From DASUPK01 sp963821705 (GTDB lineage Bacteria; Actinomycetota; Thermoleophilia; Solirubrobacterales; 70-9): a stretch of DNA of 64,000 nucleotides. Under the pieces are notes generated by a model that worked only from the letters and a program-made list of their open reading frames with translations, was not told the origin of the DNA and searched no databases. The DNA lies in NCBI GenBank assembly GCA_963821705.1, contig CAWGEV010000005.1:62001-126000 (forward strand), read 5' to 3'. Shown here one piece after another: positions 17,321-25,520 of this stretch (its first letter is position 1; each line of letters opens with the position of its first letter). The translations under genes and the position numbers were made by a program.

Positions 17321-18094
17321 ATGAAGGGAGCCAGAGCCCTGGCGATCGGGATGCTCGTCCTGGCGGCGATCTGCGCCGTGCCGGCGGTATCGGCTGCGCA
17401 GGATCAGGGAACGCCGGCCGACACCACGACGACCACCGTGACGACGCCCGGTCCGGTCGTCCCCCCGCCCGACCCGGGGAACCCGGCGAGCGGCCAGTCG
17501 AACCAGAAGCACTCGGGCTCCGACAAGGGCGCTCCGGTCGCACAGCCGCTCAGCGAGGCTCCCGCTCCACCCGTCACGACGACGGTCACCACGCCGACCG
17601 GCAAGGCGCGCGCCTCATCCTCGACGAGCGTCAACACCGGGGACTTCTTCTTCTCTCCCGCAACCATCACGGTCAACGTCCGCGACACGGTCACCTGGCA
17701 CAACTCGGGCAAGGCACCGCACACGGCGACGGCGAACAACGGCAGCTTCGACACCGGCACGATCAACCCGGGCGGCAGCGGCTCGCACACCTTCAACTCG
17801 GCCGGGACCTTCAGCTACATCTGCACGATCCATCCGAACATGAAGGGGACCGTGCGGGTGCTGAGCGCCGGCGGGGGCGGGGGCGGCGCGAGCTCGAGCA
17901 GCTCCAGCAACTCCGGGACCTCGGAGGCCTCGGCGGTGGCGTCGCCCAATGCGGCCGGGACCTCGACCACGTTGCCGATGACCGGCATGGCGGTCGGCGC
18001 ACTGGCGTTGGTCGGGGTGGCGCTGCTCGGATCGGGTCTGCTCGCCCGTCGTGCGAGCGATGACGGCCGGCGGCGCTGGCTCTCCCTCTTCTAG
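17321..18094 (+). CDS. Cell-wall-anchored cupredoxin (plastocyanin-like, LPMTG sorting signal)
   Basis: 257 aa. Signal peptide MKGARALAIGMLVLAAICAVPAVSA, then a Thr/Pro-rich spacer. Residues about 105-180 are a cupredoxin: WHNSGKAPHTAT supplies the first His and YICTIHPNMKG supplies Cys, His and Met of a type 1 copper site. A Gly/Ser-rich linker follows, then LPMTG, a hydrophobic helix and a basic tail (ARRASDDGRRR), the classic sortase signal. Start ATG 17321 is chosen over the longer open frame because the signal peptide begins there and a promoter sits just upstream. Likely an extracytoplasmic electron carrier; redox partner not visible, though complex I lies upstream and another cupredoxin is at 13.5-15.5 kb. 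Confidence 0.85.
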   Translation: MKGARALAIGMLVLAAICAVPAVSAAQDQGTPADTTTTTVTTPGPVVPPPDPGNPASGQSNQKHSGSDKGAPVAQPLSEAPAPPVTTTVTTPTGKARASSSTSVNTGDFFFSPATITVNVRDTVTWHNSGKAPHTATANNGSFDTGTINPGGSGSHTFNSAGTFSYICTIHPNMKGTVRVLSAGGGGGGASSSSSSNSGTSEASAVASPNAAGTSTTLPMTGMAVGALALVGVALLGSGLLARRASDDGRRRWLSLF

Positions 18095-18123
18095 GCCGCC
18101 AGCTCTTCTGTCAGGCTTCGCCC

Positions 18124-18483
18124 GTGCTGCATCACGTCTCCCTCGAGGTGCCGCCGGACGAGGCCGATCGCTCCATTGAGTTCTGGGGGCTCCTCGGCTT
18201 CGAGGAGGTTCCCGTCGCCGATGTCCTCGGCGACTCCGTCCGGTGGCTGGAGCGGGATGCCACCCAGATCCACCTCATACTCACCGAGGGACACACGGCG
18301 CCCGCCCTCGGCCACGCCGCCGTGGTGGCACGCGACCACGCCGAGACGAAGCAGCGCCTCCACGATGCCGGCTTCCAGGTGGAGGACACGCGGCAGCTCT
18401 GGGGTGCAGACCGCGCCTTTGCGATCGCCCCCGGCGGGCACCGGGTCGAGCTGATGGCGGCTCCGCCCGAGCCGAAGACCTAG
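18124..18483 (+). CDS. VOC (glyoxalase/bleomycin-resistance) superfamily protein
   Basis: 119 aa, one full vicinal-oxygen-chelate module. It begins LHHVSLEVPPDEADRSIEFWGLLGFEEVPV and ends AFAIAPGGHRVELMA, the typical beta-alpha-beta-beta-beta repeat pair with metal-ligand positions at His (HHVS) and Glu (VELM). Start GTG 18124. It lies 29 bp after the cupredoxin gene and converges with the next gene, whose stop abuts its own. Substrate unknown. Confidence 0.8.
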   Translation: MLHHVSLEVPPDEADRSIEFWGLLGFEEVPVADVLGDSVRWLERDATQIHLILTEGHTAPALGHAAVVARDHAETKQRLHDAGFQVEDTRQLWGADRAFAIAPGGHRVELMAAPPEPKT

Positions 18484-19640
18484 CCGCGGCGCTTGCGCTT
18501 CTTCCGGCGCTGACCCTGCGTCTGGCCATGCGGGTCGAGCGCCTCGCCCGATTCCCCGCCGCCGTCGCCGTTCTCGGGCAGCGGCGTCTCGGAGACCTCG
18601 CGGCCGCTCCCCTCGACCGTGCCCGATCGCCCGCGGTCCGCGGGTGGAGGCCCGAGGTCATCGCCCGCGCGCTGCCAGGGAATCGCCTCGCCGGCCTCCC
18701 AGGCGGGGGGCAGCGGCCTGGGCCAGAGCCCGAGGAACATCAGCCCCAGGACCGCGAACCAGAGGACCAGGGCCGGGATCGGCGGGATGAGCGGGATGAT
18801 CAGGAAGAGGCCGAAGGCCATGCCGAGGGCGCCCCAGAACCGGGTCACGAGTCCGGTCCGCATGGCCCAGAGGTTCGTGTAGATCATCCCGAACACCAGG
18901 GCGAGCACCCCGATCGTCGAGATCAGGCCGCCGATGATCAGCACGGTGGTGTGCTTGTTGAGGTGGTCCGCGAGGTTCTCTCGCGCAGTGCTGGCCGCCT
19001 GGTCGGGGGTCGGCGGCTTGGCCGCCGTGGTCGTCGTCCCGGTTCCGGTGGTGGTCGAGCCCGTCGCGGTCGTCGCGGTCGTGGACGCCGTCGTGGCCTG
19101 GGCCTTGGTCGTCGTGCTTGCGGCGGTGCCGGTCGATGACTTCGACTGGCCCTGCTTCGGCTGGCTGGAGCTCGACGCCTGGGCCTCGGCGTGCTGGCGG
19201 GCCTGCTGGACGACGGCCGGTTCCTGCTTGACGAACTTGTCGGCGGCCTGCGAGCTGCCGACTGCCGAGATCGCCAGGCCGAGGCCGAAGAAGACCGGCC
19301 CGACGACGATCAGGCCGATGAACCCGTTCCGCATCCGCGCCGCGCGGAAGACAGCGGATCGGAAGAGAAAGAGCAGCGGCCCGAGGAACATCGCGAAGCC
19401 GATCCCCTGGAGGATCGAGGAGTAGATGATCCGGGTGCTGTGGTGGTGGACGAAGACGAACTCGTCGGCGTTGGAGTTCCCGCTCGGGACACTGAGCCCG
19501 ATGCGCTGCACCACGAGGGAGGCTGCGACCAGGAACGCGCCGAACACCCCGGCCGCACCGGCCCGCCTGATCCACGTGCGCTGGAAGGAGAAGATCTCCT
19601 GCTTGTCGGGCAGCGACTTCGGGGGAGTGGTGGCTTCCAA
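18480..19640 (-). CDS. Multi-pass membrane protein with Ser/Thr/Ala-rich loop, function unknown
   Basis: 386 aa if it starts at TTG 19640; no ATG or GTG suits. Hydrophobic segments near residues 23-45, 65-85, 98-125, 205-230 and 245-290. A long low-complexity extracytoplasmic-type loop (ASSSSQPKQGQ..., then many TTT and TTAST runs) sits between segments three and four. Very basic C-terminus (GQRRKKRKRRG). The start has no Shine-Dalgarno, and GATACA lies upstream, suggesting a leaderless message divergent from the gene at 19665. No family recognised. Confidence 0.65.
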   Translation of the reverse strand: MEATTPPKSLPDKQEIFSFQRTWIRRAGAAGVFGAFLVAASLVVQRIGLSVPSGNSNADEFVFVHHHSTRIIYSSILQGIGFAMFLGPLLFLFRSAVFRAARMRNGFIGLIVVGPVFFGLGLAISAVGSSQAADKFVKQEPAVVQQARQHAEAQASSSSQPKQGQSKSSTGTAASTTTKAQATTASTTATTATGSTTTGTGTTTTAAKPPTPDQAASTARENLADHLNKHTTVLIIGGLISTIGVLALVFGMIYTNLWAMRTGLVTRFWGALGMAFGLFLIIPLIPPIPALVLWFAVLGLMFLGLWPRPLPPAWEAGEAIPWQRAGDDLGPPPADRGRSGTVEGSGREVSETPLPENGDGGGESGEALDPHGQTQGQRRKKRKRRG

Positions 19641-19664
19641 GTGGCGGACTGTATCTTGGCCGCG

Positions 19665-20804
19665 ATGCCGCTTATCTCCCGGCAGACCGGGCCGATCGCC
19701 GTCTACGGAGCCACGGGCTACACCGGCCGGCTGGTCGTCGCCGAGCTCGTCCGGTCGGACGCCGACTTCATGGTCTCGGGACGGAACCCCGGCAAGCTCG
19801 AGTCGCTGCGCTCTGAGTTCAACATCGAGGCGCCGGCCCGCCCTGCCCGCCTCGATGACCCCTCCTCGCTGAGGGAGCTGCTGTCCGGCTGCTCGGCGGT
19901 GATCGACTGCGCGGGACCGTTCGTCCGCTTCGGCGAGCCCGTCCTCGCGGCGGCGGTGGAGACCGGGACCCACTACCTCGACACCACGGGCGAGCAGCCC
20001 TACATCAAGATGGCCTACGAGCGCTACGGGCCGGGCGCCGCCCGCGCTGGGGTCGCCGTCGTCCCCGCGATGGGCTTCGACTACGTCCCCGGCGACATGC
20101 TCTGCTCGCTGACCGCCGATGGGATGGGCGAGCTCGACGAGCTGTCGGTGCACTACTGCTGGCAGAACTTCCAGCCCAGCCAGGGGACCGCCCGCACGAC
20201 GCTCGAGATGATCAGCGGCAAGGACCTCGAGTGGAGCGACATGGAGTGGGTCGAGGCGAGCGGCGGGGTCTCGAGGGGGAGCTACCAGTTCCCGGCCCCC
20301 GCCGGGCGGCAGCGCATGATCCGCTACCCGTCCGGGGAGCAGATCACCGTGCCCCGCCACGTCCCCACCCGGAACGTCCGCGTCGACATGAACGCGGCCG
20401 CGTTCTCGAGCGACCGGCTGGCGCCGGTCCTCGCCGCGACCATGCGGCCGGCGGGGCTCGCGATGAGGACCCCGCTGAAGCGCCTGGCGAACGCCGCCAT
20501 CTCGCGGCTGCCCGAGGGCCAGACTCCCGAGCAACGGGAGAGGATGACCTGGATGATCGTCTGCGAGGCGAAGCGCGGCGAGATCGAGCGCAAGGGCATC
20601 GTCAGCGGCCGGGACGTCTACGGCCTGACGGCCGCGGCCATCGCCAGGGGTGCCATCCTCGCCTCCCGCCGCGGCTTCGAGGCCCGGGGAGCCCTTGCCC
20701 CCTCCCAGGCGTTCGAGCCGAAGAGCTTTCTGGGCGGGCTCGACCGCTTCGACGTCCGCTGGCAGGTCTTCGAGACGCGCGACTCGGTCGCGGTCGGGGT
20801 CTGA
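19665..20804 (+). CDS. Saccharopine dehydrogenase-like NAD(P)-binding protein (trans-acting enoyl reductase type)
   Basis: 379 aa. The Rossmann motif YGATGYTGRLVVAELV is at residues 13-28, followed by SGRNPGKLESL and CSAVIDCAGPFVRFGEPVLAAAVETGTHYLDTTGE, characteristic of the saccharopine-dehydrogenase/LOR superfamily. Members act as reductases on lipids or small metabolites; true lysine metabolism is not implied. ATG 19665 lies 24 bp from the divergent TTG start of the membrane protein. Three bases separate it from the zinc-ribbon gene, so the two are probably cotranscribed. Confidence 0.8.
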   Translation: MPLISRQTGPIAVYGATGYTGRLVVAELVRSDADFMVSGRNPGKLESLRSEFNIEAPARPARLDDPSSLRELLSGCSAVIDCAGPFVRFGEPVLAAAVETGTHYLDTTGEQPYIKMAYERYGPGAARAGVAVVPAMGFDYVPGDMLCSLTADGMGELDELSVHYCWQNFQPSQGTARTTLEMISGKDLEWSDMEWVEASGGVSRGSYQFPAPAGRQRMIRYPSGEQITVPRHVPTRNVRVDMNAAAFSSDRLAPVLAATMRPAGLAMRTPLKRLANAAISRLPEGQTPEQRERMTWMIVCEAKRGEIERKGIVSGRDVYGLTAAAIARGAILASRRGFEARGALAPSQAFEPKSFLGGLDRFDVRWQVFETRDSVAVGV

Positions 20805-20806
20805 GC

Positions 20807-21487
20807 ATGGCGATCGGCCTGGGCACCCGACGGCGACAGACCGTCAGCCTCGAGGAGGGAGCCGCCCCCGGCGCGTCCCGCTGCCCGGCCTGCGGCGAGC
20901 CGCTCTTCGTCTGGGTGGAGACCGCCGGGTACGGCAGTCGAGAGGACTCGGTGATCGACCGCTGCGAGAACTGCGGCCTCGTCGCGGCGCGCGAGTCGGT
21001 CCCCTCCCCCGATGCCGCGGCCGACGCGCTGCTCTCCGAGGCCGGGTCGCGCGGCGACCGCGTGGCCGTGCGCGCCGAGAACGCCGCCAGCCTCCAGGCC
21101 TGGCTCGGGGCCGAGAACTGGGCCGCCCTTCGTCCGGGCGGCCACTCCTTCAAGCCGACCCCTCGGGCGGCCGGCCTGCTGCTCGCGCGGCGGGGCCTCG
21201 AGGTGAGGCGCGTCCGCCACCTCGCCCGCGCCGGCATGGCCTCGATGTGGCAGACGCTGCTCAACCTGCTCACCTTTCATCGCGACTTCGCCTCCGAGGC
21301 GGCCTCCGGCAGGCTCCGCCCCGGAACCGGTCGCGGGCCCGCGGCGTTCTGCATCGACGCCGTCGTCACGGTCCTCGCCGCCGTTCCGACCGCCTTCATC
21401 GCCGTGCTGCTCGAGGGCGGAGCCGTGATCGCCCGCCACGGCGGCGTGATCGAGGTCGAGGCCGAGAAGCTGCCGCCTACGGACTGA
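20807..21487 (+). CDS. Zinc-ribbon protein resembling the terminal parts of a methyltransferase
   Basis: 226 aa. Two CxxC knuckles, CPAC (about residue 26) and CENC (about residue 52), form a zinc ribbon. The second half (WLGAENWAALRPGGHSFKPTPRAAGLLLARRGLEV...) looks like the C-terminal region of class I methyltransferases, but no SAM-binding glycine motif is present. Ends with a hydrophobic helix (TVLAAVPTAFIAVLLEGGAVIA). ATG 20807 is three bases after the previous stop. Function unknown. Confidence 0.6.
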   Translation: MAIGLGTRRRQTVSLEEGAAPGASRCPACGEPLFVWVETAGYGSREDSVIDRCENCGLVAARESVPSPDAAADALLSEAGSRGDRVAVRAENAASLQAWLGAENWAALRPGGHSFKPTPRAAGLLLARRGLEVRRVRHLARAGMASMWQTLLNLLTFHRDFASEAASGRLRPGTGRGPAAFCIDAVVTVLAAVPTAFIAVLLEGGAVIARHGGVIEVEAEKLPPTD

Positions 21488-22268
21488 GCTCGAGACCCAG
21501 TTCCGCCACCTCGGCCGGCGCACCGATGTGAGGGGGCGCGTCGCCCGCGTCGACCTGGCGCACGGTGCTCCCCGCCAGCCGACCGGCCAATGCCTCCGAC
21601 GCGTCCCGCAGGAGCGGAGGGGTGGACTGCGAGGTGACGACCGCCGATGGGCTCTTCACGCTCGCCAGGCGCGGCAGCGGCGTCCGCCACCCTGCTGCGA
21701 TGCCCATTTCGGCGGTCACGCTTCGGGGCCGCTCGCGGGCGGCCGCCGCCATCGGCTCGGGGAGCCGGCTGACTCCTGGCCCGAGGGCCGGGAGACCGCC
21801 CGAGAGGTAGAGGTCGATCACGTCCTCACCGGACGCGGCCACTCCCTCCAGGCGCCGGAGGTCGTCCGAGAGCGCCTCGGTGGCGACCGGGAGAAGCTGG
21901 AGCAACGGCGGCTCGACCAGGACGGCGGCGCACGCCAGGTCGGGCCGGCGCAGCAGGAGGTCGAGAGCGATCACGGCGCCCAGCCCGGCCCCGTAGACGA
22001 CCGCGGAGGAGCCGGCGACCGCCTCGATGACCGCGGCGGCGTCCTCGCTCTGCTCCTCGACCGTCGTGCGACGGTAGTCCTCGGGGACGCTCGAGGCTCC
22101 CCACCCCCGCCGGTCGTACGTGATGGCCCTGCCCCGAGCGGAGAGCCGCTCGGCGACCGGGTCCCAGACCGCGCCGGTCGCTCCCGTCTCGTGGATCAGC
22201 AGGGCGGGCCGTCCGTCGCCGCGCTCGGTCCAGACGAGCTCGACGCCGCGGGCCGCAAGCTCAGGCAC
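21477..22268 (-). CDS. Alpha/beta-hydrolase fold protein lacking the nucleophile serine
   Basis: 263 aa, start GTG 22268. Fold landmarks are LLIHETGATGAVWDPVAERLSARGRAITYDRRGWGAS and the C-terminal HIGAPAEVAEL with the usual His. At the nucleophile elbow, where GxSxG is expected, the sequence is VVYGAGLGAVIALDL (GAGLG), so the serine position is Gly. It is therefore either a non-hydrolytic member or uses another mechanism. Starts four bases after the SDR stop on the same strand, so probably cotranscribed. Its 3' end overlaps the convergent zinc-ribbon gene by 11 bp. Confidence 0.75.
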   Translation of the reverse strand: MPELAARGVELVWTERGDGRPALLIHETGATGAVWDPVAERLSARGRAITYDRRGWGASSVPEDYRRTTVEEQSEDAAAVIEAVAGSSAVVYGAGLGAVIALDLLLRRPDLACAAVLVEPPLLQLLPVATEALSDDLRRLEGVAASGEDVIDLYLSGGLPALGPGVSRLPEPMAAAARERPRSVTAEMGIAAGWRTPLPRLASVKSPSAVVTSQSTPPLLRDASEALAGRLAGSTVRQVDAGDAPPHIGAPAEVAELGLELSP

Positions 22269-22272
22269 TGCC

Positions 22273-23079
22273 TCAGAAGTTGCGCCAGAACCGGTTGATC
22301 AGCGGCAACGCGAAGGCTCTCGGGCTGTGCTGCCCGGCGATCGCCCCGGCGCGGTTGAGCGCTCCCGGCACCACGACGCGGCGATCCTGCTGCGCCCCGT
22401 CGACGGCGTGCTTGGCGACGTCCTCCGGGGTCATCCAGACGATCGAGGGGGTCCTGTCCTCGACCCCCTCCTCGAACTCGGCCACCTCCATGAACTCGGT
22501 CCGCACCGGCCCCGGGCAGACCGCGGTCACGGTCACGCCGGAGCCGCGCAGCTCAGTCCTGATCGCCTCGCTGAAGGAGAGGACGAACGACTTGCTGGCC
22601 GCGTAGACCGCCGAACCCGGCAGCGGCTGAAAGGACGCGGTCGAGGCGATGTTGATCACGGAGCCGCGGCCACGATCGATCATGGCGGTGAGGAAGCGGC
22701 TCGTCAGGTCGACGACGGCCTCAACGTTCAGCCGGACCATCTCGACCATCCGCTCGCGAGGGCTGGTGGCGAAGTCGGCCTGGTGGCCGAACCCGGCGTT
22801 GTTGACCAGGACCTCGACCACGCGGCCGCGGCCGCGGATCTCCTCGACCATCGCGTCCCGCCCCTCCTCCTTGCCGAGGTCGGCGGCGATCACCTCGGCC
22901 GCCACCCCGTAGGAGGACGTCAGCTCGGTGGCGAGCGTCCTCAGCCGCTCCTCGCGACGAGCGACGAGCGCCACCGAATGGCCACGCGAGGCAAGCTCCG
23001 TGGCGATCGCGGCGCCGATCCCGGAGGACGCGCCGGTGACCAGCGCCGTCCCGTTCACCGAGGGCTCCGGAAGGCCCAT
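22273..23079 (-). CDS. Short-chain dehydrogenase/reductase
   Basis: 268 aa classical SDR. TGASSGIG (residues 15-22) binds NAD(P), NNAG near residue 92, catalytic Ser in NIASTASFQPLPGS, and YAASK with Tyr/Lys near residue 160. The Arg pair in VARREERL after the second strand suggests NADP preference. C-terminal part (PSIVWMTPEDVAKHAVDGAQQ) is like the DltE/oxidoreductase subgroup acting on carbonyl lipids. Followed closely by the serine-less hydrolase. Confidence 0.9.
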   Translation of the reverse strand: MGLPEPSVNGTALVTGASSGIGAAIATELASRGHSVALVARREERLRTLATELTSSYGVAAEVIAADLGKEEGRDAMVEEIRGRGRVVEVLVNNAGFGHQADFATSPRERMVEMVRLNVEAVVDLTSRFLTAMIDRGRGSVINIASTASFQPLPGSAVYAASKSFVLSFSEAIRTELRGSGVTVTAVCPGPVRTEFMEVAEFEEGVEDRTPSIVWMTPEDVAKHAVDGAQQDRRVVVPGALNRAGAIAGQHSPRAFALPLINRFWRNF

Positions 23080-23108
23080 CGATCAGGCCTCCGGGGCGTG
23101 GGCGGCCA

Positions 23109-23390
23109 TCAGTCCTGCAGGCCCTCGCGGGCCTCCCTGACCAGCGTCACCGCCTCAGGGAAGACGATCCTGATCGCGTCGCGTACCTGGACGGCCTGCT
23201 CGTCGCTCGAGCCGCTCAGCTCCAGCGAGCTGATCGCGGCGACCGTCATCTCGACGGCGAGCTTGATCGCGTTGTCGGCCCAGGCGACCTTCTGAGCCCC
23301 CTGCATCTGCTCTTGGAGCTCCTCCATTCGCCGCCGCATCTCCTCGGGATCGCCGAAGAGCCCACCGAAACCTTCCATGGCTTCGATCAT
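23109..23390 (-). CDS. Small acidic/helical protein, conserved-looking, function unknown
   Basis: 93 aa from ATG 23390 (MIEAMEGFGGLFGDP); ATG 23378 and ATG 23405 are alternatives and none has a clear Shine-Dalgarno. The start GLFGDPEEMRRRMEELQEQMQGAQ recalls the coiled N-terminus of YbaB-type nucleoid proteins, but the rest (VEMTVAAISSLELSGSSDEQAVQVRDAIRIVFPEAV) does not obviously fit that family. Same strand as the SDR gene, 29 bp upstream of it. Confidence 0.6.
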   Translation of the reverse strand: MIEAMEGFGGLFGDPEEMRRRMEELQEQMQGAQKVAWADNAIKLAVEMTVAAISSLELSGSSDEQAVQVRDAIRIVFPEAVTLVREAREGLQD

Positions 23391-23457
23391 AGACCCGTCA
23401 CCCATTCGGCACCCGGCGCGCGCCTCTCGCATACACGCTAGGGAGAGCGTCCGCCGG

Positions 23458-24108
23458 ATGCGTCAGGAACAGCGCCAGCATCGAGGGGCCGCGTCGGTCG
23501 AATACCTCGCGCTCGCGGGGATGATCGGCGCCCTGATCGTGGCCGGGATCGCAGCCCTGGTCGCCTCGCCGCCGCGGCGCGCCGACCGCGAGCTCGGCGA
23601 GATGCTCGCCCGCCGAATCGCCTGCACGCCCCGCTATCCGGTCCCCTGCGGGCGGAACCCGCTGGCGCTGGCGTACGGATTCCCGCTTGGCAAGCTCGTC
23701 CGCGCCCTCGCCCCGGAGCCGACGAGCGATGACGGCGAGCTGCCGGTCGACTTCCGCTACTGCCGCGGCGCGAGCTGCGCCCGACCGGGACCGGACGCGG
23801 GCCTGACCGCCTCGGGAAGGCGGGTGACGGGGTTCACCTCGGTCGAGGATCTGCGACGAGCGAGCGGCGTGGTCCTCGTCACCTACTGGCTCTACCGGCC
23901 GGGCCTCGCCTGGCAGCGCATTCCGCGGCGGGCGGGAGCTGCCGAGATCGCCGCGGCGCAGGGGATCAGGCTGAGCCTGGAAGACAACCCCGCGCTGGTC
24001 CCGCTGGAGACCCTGCCCGGCCGGGACCACTACCTGTTCCCGCCGGGGGAGGAACCTCCCTGGCGCTGGTCGATCGCCTCACGACCTGGCGGTCGCCCGT
24101 TCGATTAG
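23458..24108 (+). CDS. TadE/Flp-pilin-like membrane-anchored protein
   Basis: 216 aa. After a short basic leader (MRQEQRQHRG) comes AASVEYLALAGMIGALIVAGIAALVA, a hydrophobic helix with a Glu at position 5 of the mature-like segment, resembling prepilin/TadE signals (type III signal peptides). The remainder is extracytoplasmic with four cysteines (ACTPRYPVPC, YCRGASC). GGGAGAG at 23441-23447 is the ribosome binding site. Bases 23945-23991 near the 3' end are repeated at 39511-39557, where only a fragment of the gene remains. No Tad ATPase or platform gene is nearby. Confidence 0.65.
   Translation: MRQEQRQHRGAASVEYLALAGMIGALIVAGIAALVASPPRRADRELGEMLARRIACTPRYPVPCGRNPLALAYGFPLGKLVRALAPEPTSDDGELPVDFRYCRGASCARPGPDAGLTASGRRVTGFTSVEDLRRASGVVLVTYWLYRPGLAWQRIPRRAGAAEIAAAQGIRLSLEDNPALVPLETLPGRDHYLFPPGEEPPWRWSIASRPGGRPFD
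23945..23991 (+). repeat. Left copy of 47-bp direct repeat bounding the island
   Basis: 45/47 identical to 39511-39557, same strand. Lies within the TadE-like gene (encoding EIAAAQGIRLSLEDNP). The 15.5 kb between the copies contains the IS30 element and all family A repeats. Confidence 0.85.
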
Positions 24109-24117
24109 GGCTGCGAT

Positions 24118-24140
24118 CCCAGATAGCCGCTTTGCATATT
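24118..24140 (+). repeat. Family A structured repeat (part), left of IS30
   Basis: AGATAGCCGCTTTGCAT, matching the second half of the family A hairpin (CTATCCGCTTTGCAT). The IS30 element begins right after it. Confidence 0.6.
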
Positions 24141-24143
24141 GAC

Positions 24144-25471
24144 CTCAACCGGTCAACGCACCACCCCTGACGTCTCGCATCGTCTCACCTAGTCCGAGCG
24201 CTGTCGAGCGAAGGCCGTAGGCCGAAGCGAGATCAGCGCTCGGCGCCGGTCTTCTCAAGCCCGTCGATCAGCTCGGCGAGCTTCTCGGCCGGGGTCCGAA
24301 AGCCGAGCGTCTGGCGCGGGCGGCCGTTGAGCTTTGCGGCGACCTCGTCGAGGCGCTCCTGGCTGATCCCCTCGAGGCTCTTGCCCTTCGGGAAGTACTG
24401 ACGAAGGAGGCCGTTGGTGTTCTCGTTCGAGCCCCGCTGCCAGGGGCTTCGGGGATCGCAGAAGTAGACCTCGACCCCGGACTCGACCGCAAAGCGCCGG
24501 TGCTCCGCCATCTCCGAGCCCTGGTCCCAGGTGAGCGAGCGGCGAAGCTGGGCCGGCAGCGTCGTGATGCTCGCCTTGAGCGCGTCTGCGACCTCGACGG
24601 CGCCGCTCCCCTCGGGCAGGGCGACGAGCTGGCAGTAGCGGGTCTGGCGCTCGACCAGGGTCACGATCGCGTTCGTTCGCGTCCCGATCAGGAGGTCGCC
24701 CTCCCAGTGGCCGGGGACCGCTCGGTCTGCGACCTCCGGCGGGCGCTCGGAGATCATCACCATCCCGGTGAGCTTGCCCTGGCCCTGGCGCTTTGACGAT
24801 TGCGAGCGGGCATAGCGCCTCGAGCGGCCTCTTCTGAGGTGGCGGGTGAGCTCTCGCTTGAGCGTCCCCCGCGCCTGGACGTAGAGGGCGCGGTAGATCG
24901 TCTCGTGCGAGACCCGCATCGCCTCATTGTCGGGGTATTGGATCTTGAGCCAGCCCGAGATCTGCTCGGGGGAGTGGTCGGCTCGAAGCCGCTCTGAGAT
25001 GAGGCGCCGCAGCTGCGGGCAGAGCTCGAGCTTGGTCGGCCGTGGCCGCCGGGCCCTCCTTGAGGCCTCGCGCTCCGCCGCGTGGGCGCGGTAGCGCCGG
25101 CGCCCGCAGCGGTCGATCTCCCGGGCGATCGTGGTGTGTGAGCGTCCCAGGGTGCGGGCGATCTCGCGGGCGGAGTGCCCGCGGGCGATCCCGCGCGAGA
25201 TCTCCTCGCGCTCGTTCAGGCTCAGGCACCTCGCCGCCCGCCGTCGCGGCCTTGGGCGGATGCCGCCGACCCTCGCCAGGTAGCGGCTCACCGTCGCTCG
25301 AGGGATGCCGAGCCGGCGGCCGATCTCCGCCTCGCTCAGCCCCTGCGCTCGCAGCTCCCAGATCCCGTCCTTCACGGCCTCGCTCAGGCCGTAGCCCTTT
25401 GGCATCACCGCACCTCCTTCGTTGGTCAGCGAGTCGCTGACTCTCTCGGGTGGTGCGGCGGTGGTTTGAGA
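24144..25471 (-). mobile_element. IS30-family insertion sequence, apparently complete
   Basis: About 1.33 kb. Imperfect terminal inverted repeats: left CTCAACC...CGCACCACCC (24144-24166) and right GGGTGGTGCG...GGTTTGAG (25448-25471), sharing the inner 10-mer CGCACCACCC exactly and CTCAA at the tips. One transposase gene fills it. Both flanks carry pieces of family A repeats, so it inserted beside or into one. Confidence 0.85.
24233..25408 (-). CDS. IS30-family transposase
   Basis: 391 aa, full length. Two N-terminal helix-turn-helix regions (LSEAEIGRRLGIPRATVSRYL and HSAREIARTLGRSHTTIAREI) bind the ends. The DDE catalytic core has Asp in HWEGDLLIGT, Asp in LTWDQGSEM and Glu in SPWQRGSNENTNGLLRQYFPKG, all IS30 hallmarks. 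C-terminal LDEVAAKLNGRPRQTLGFRTPAEKL is also typical. No frameshift, so it may be active. Start ATG 25408 (a second Met follows); the gene lies wholly between the inverted repeats. Confidence 0.97.
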   Translation of the reverse strand: MMPKGYGLSEAVKDGIWELRAQGLSEAEIGRRLGIPRATVSRYLARVGGIRPRPRRRAARCLSLNEREEISRGIARGHSAREIARTLGRSHTTIAREIDRCGRRRYRAHAAEREASRRARRPRPTKLELCPQLRRLISERLRADHSPEQISGWLKIQYPDNEAMRVSHETIYRALYVQARGTLKRELTRHLRRGRSRRYARSQSSKRQGQGKLTGMVMISERPPEVADRAVPGHWEGDLLIGTRTNAIVTLVERQTRYCQLVALPEGSGAVEVADALKASITTLPAQLRRSLTWDQGSEMAEHRRFAVESGVEVYFCDPRSPWQRGSNENTNGLLRQYFPKGKSLEGISQERLDEVAAKLNGRPRQTLGFRTPAEKLAELIDGLEKTGAER

Positions 25472-25472
25472 C

Positions 25473-25494
25473 CACCATGGATAGCGGCGCTCTC
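25473..25494 (+). repeat. Family A structured repeat (part), right of IS30
   Basis: CACCATGGATAGCGGCGCTCTC shares GATAGCGG and GGCGCT with family A copies. Its mate is on the left side of the insertion sequence. Confidence 0.5.
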
Positions 25495-25520
25495 CGGCCT
25501 GCTCTCGCTTTCGCGAGCCC

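Noticed and set aside
18480..20534. 684-codon version of the membrane protein gene starting at 20534
   Set aside because: The upstream 300 codons are antisense to the saccharopine-dehydrogenase-like gene and show no domain; the real protein starts near 19640.
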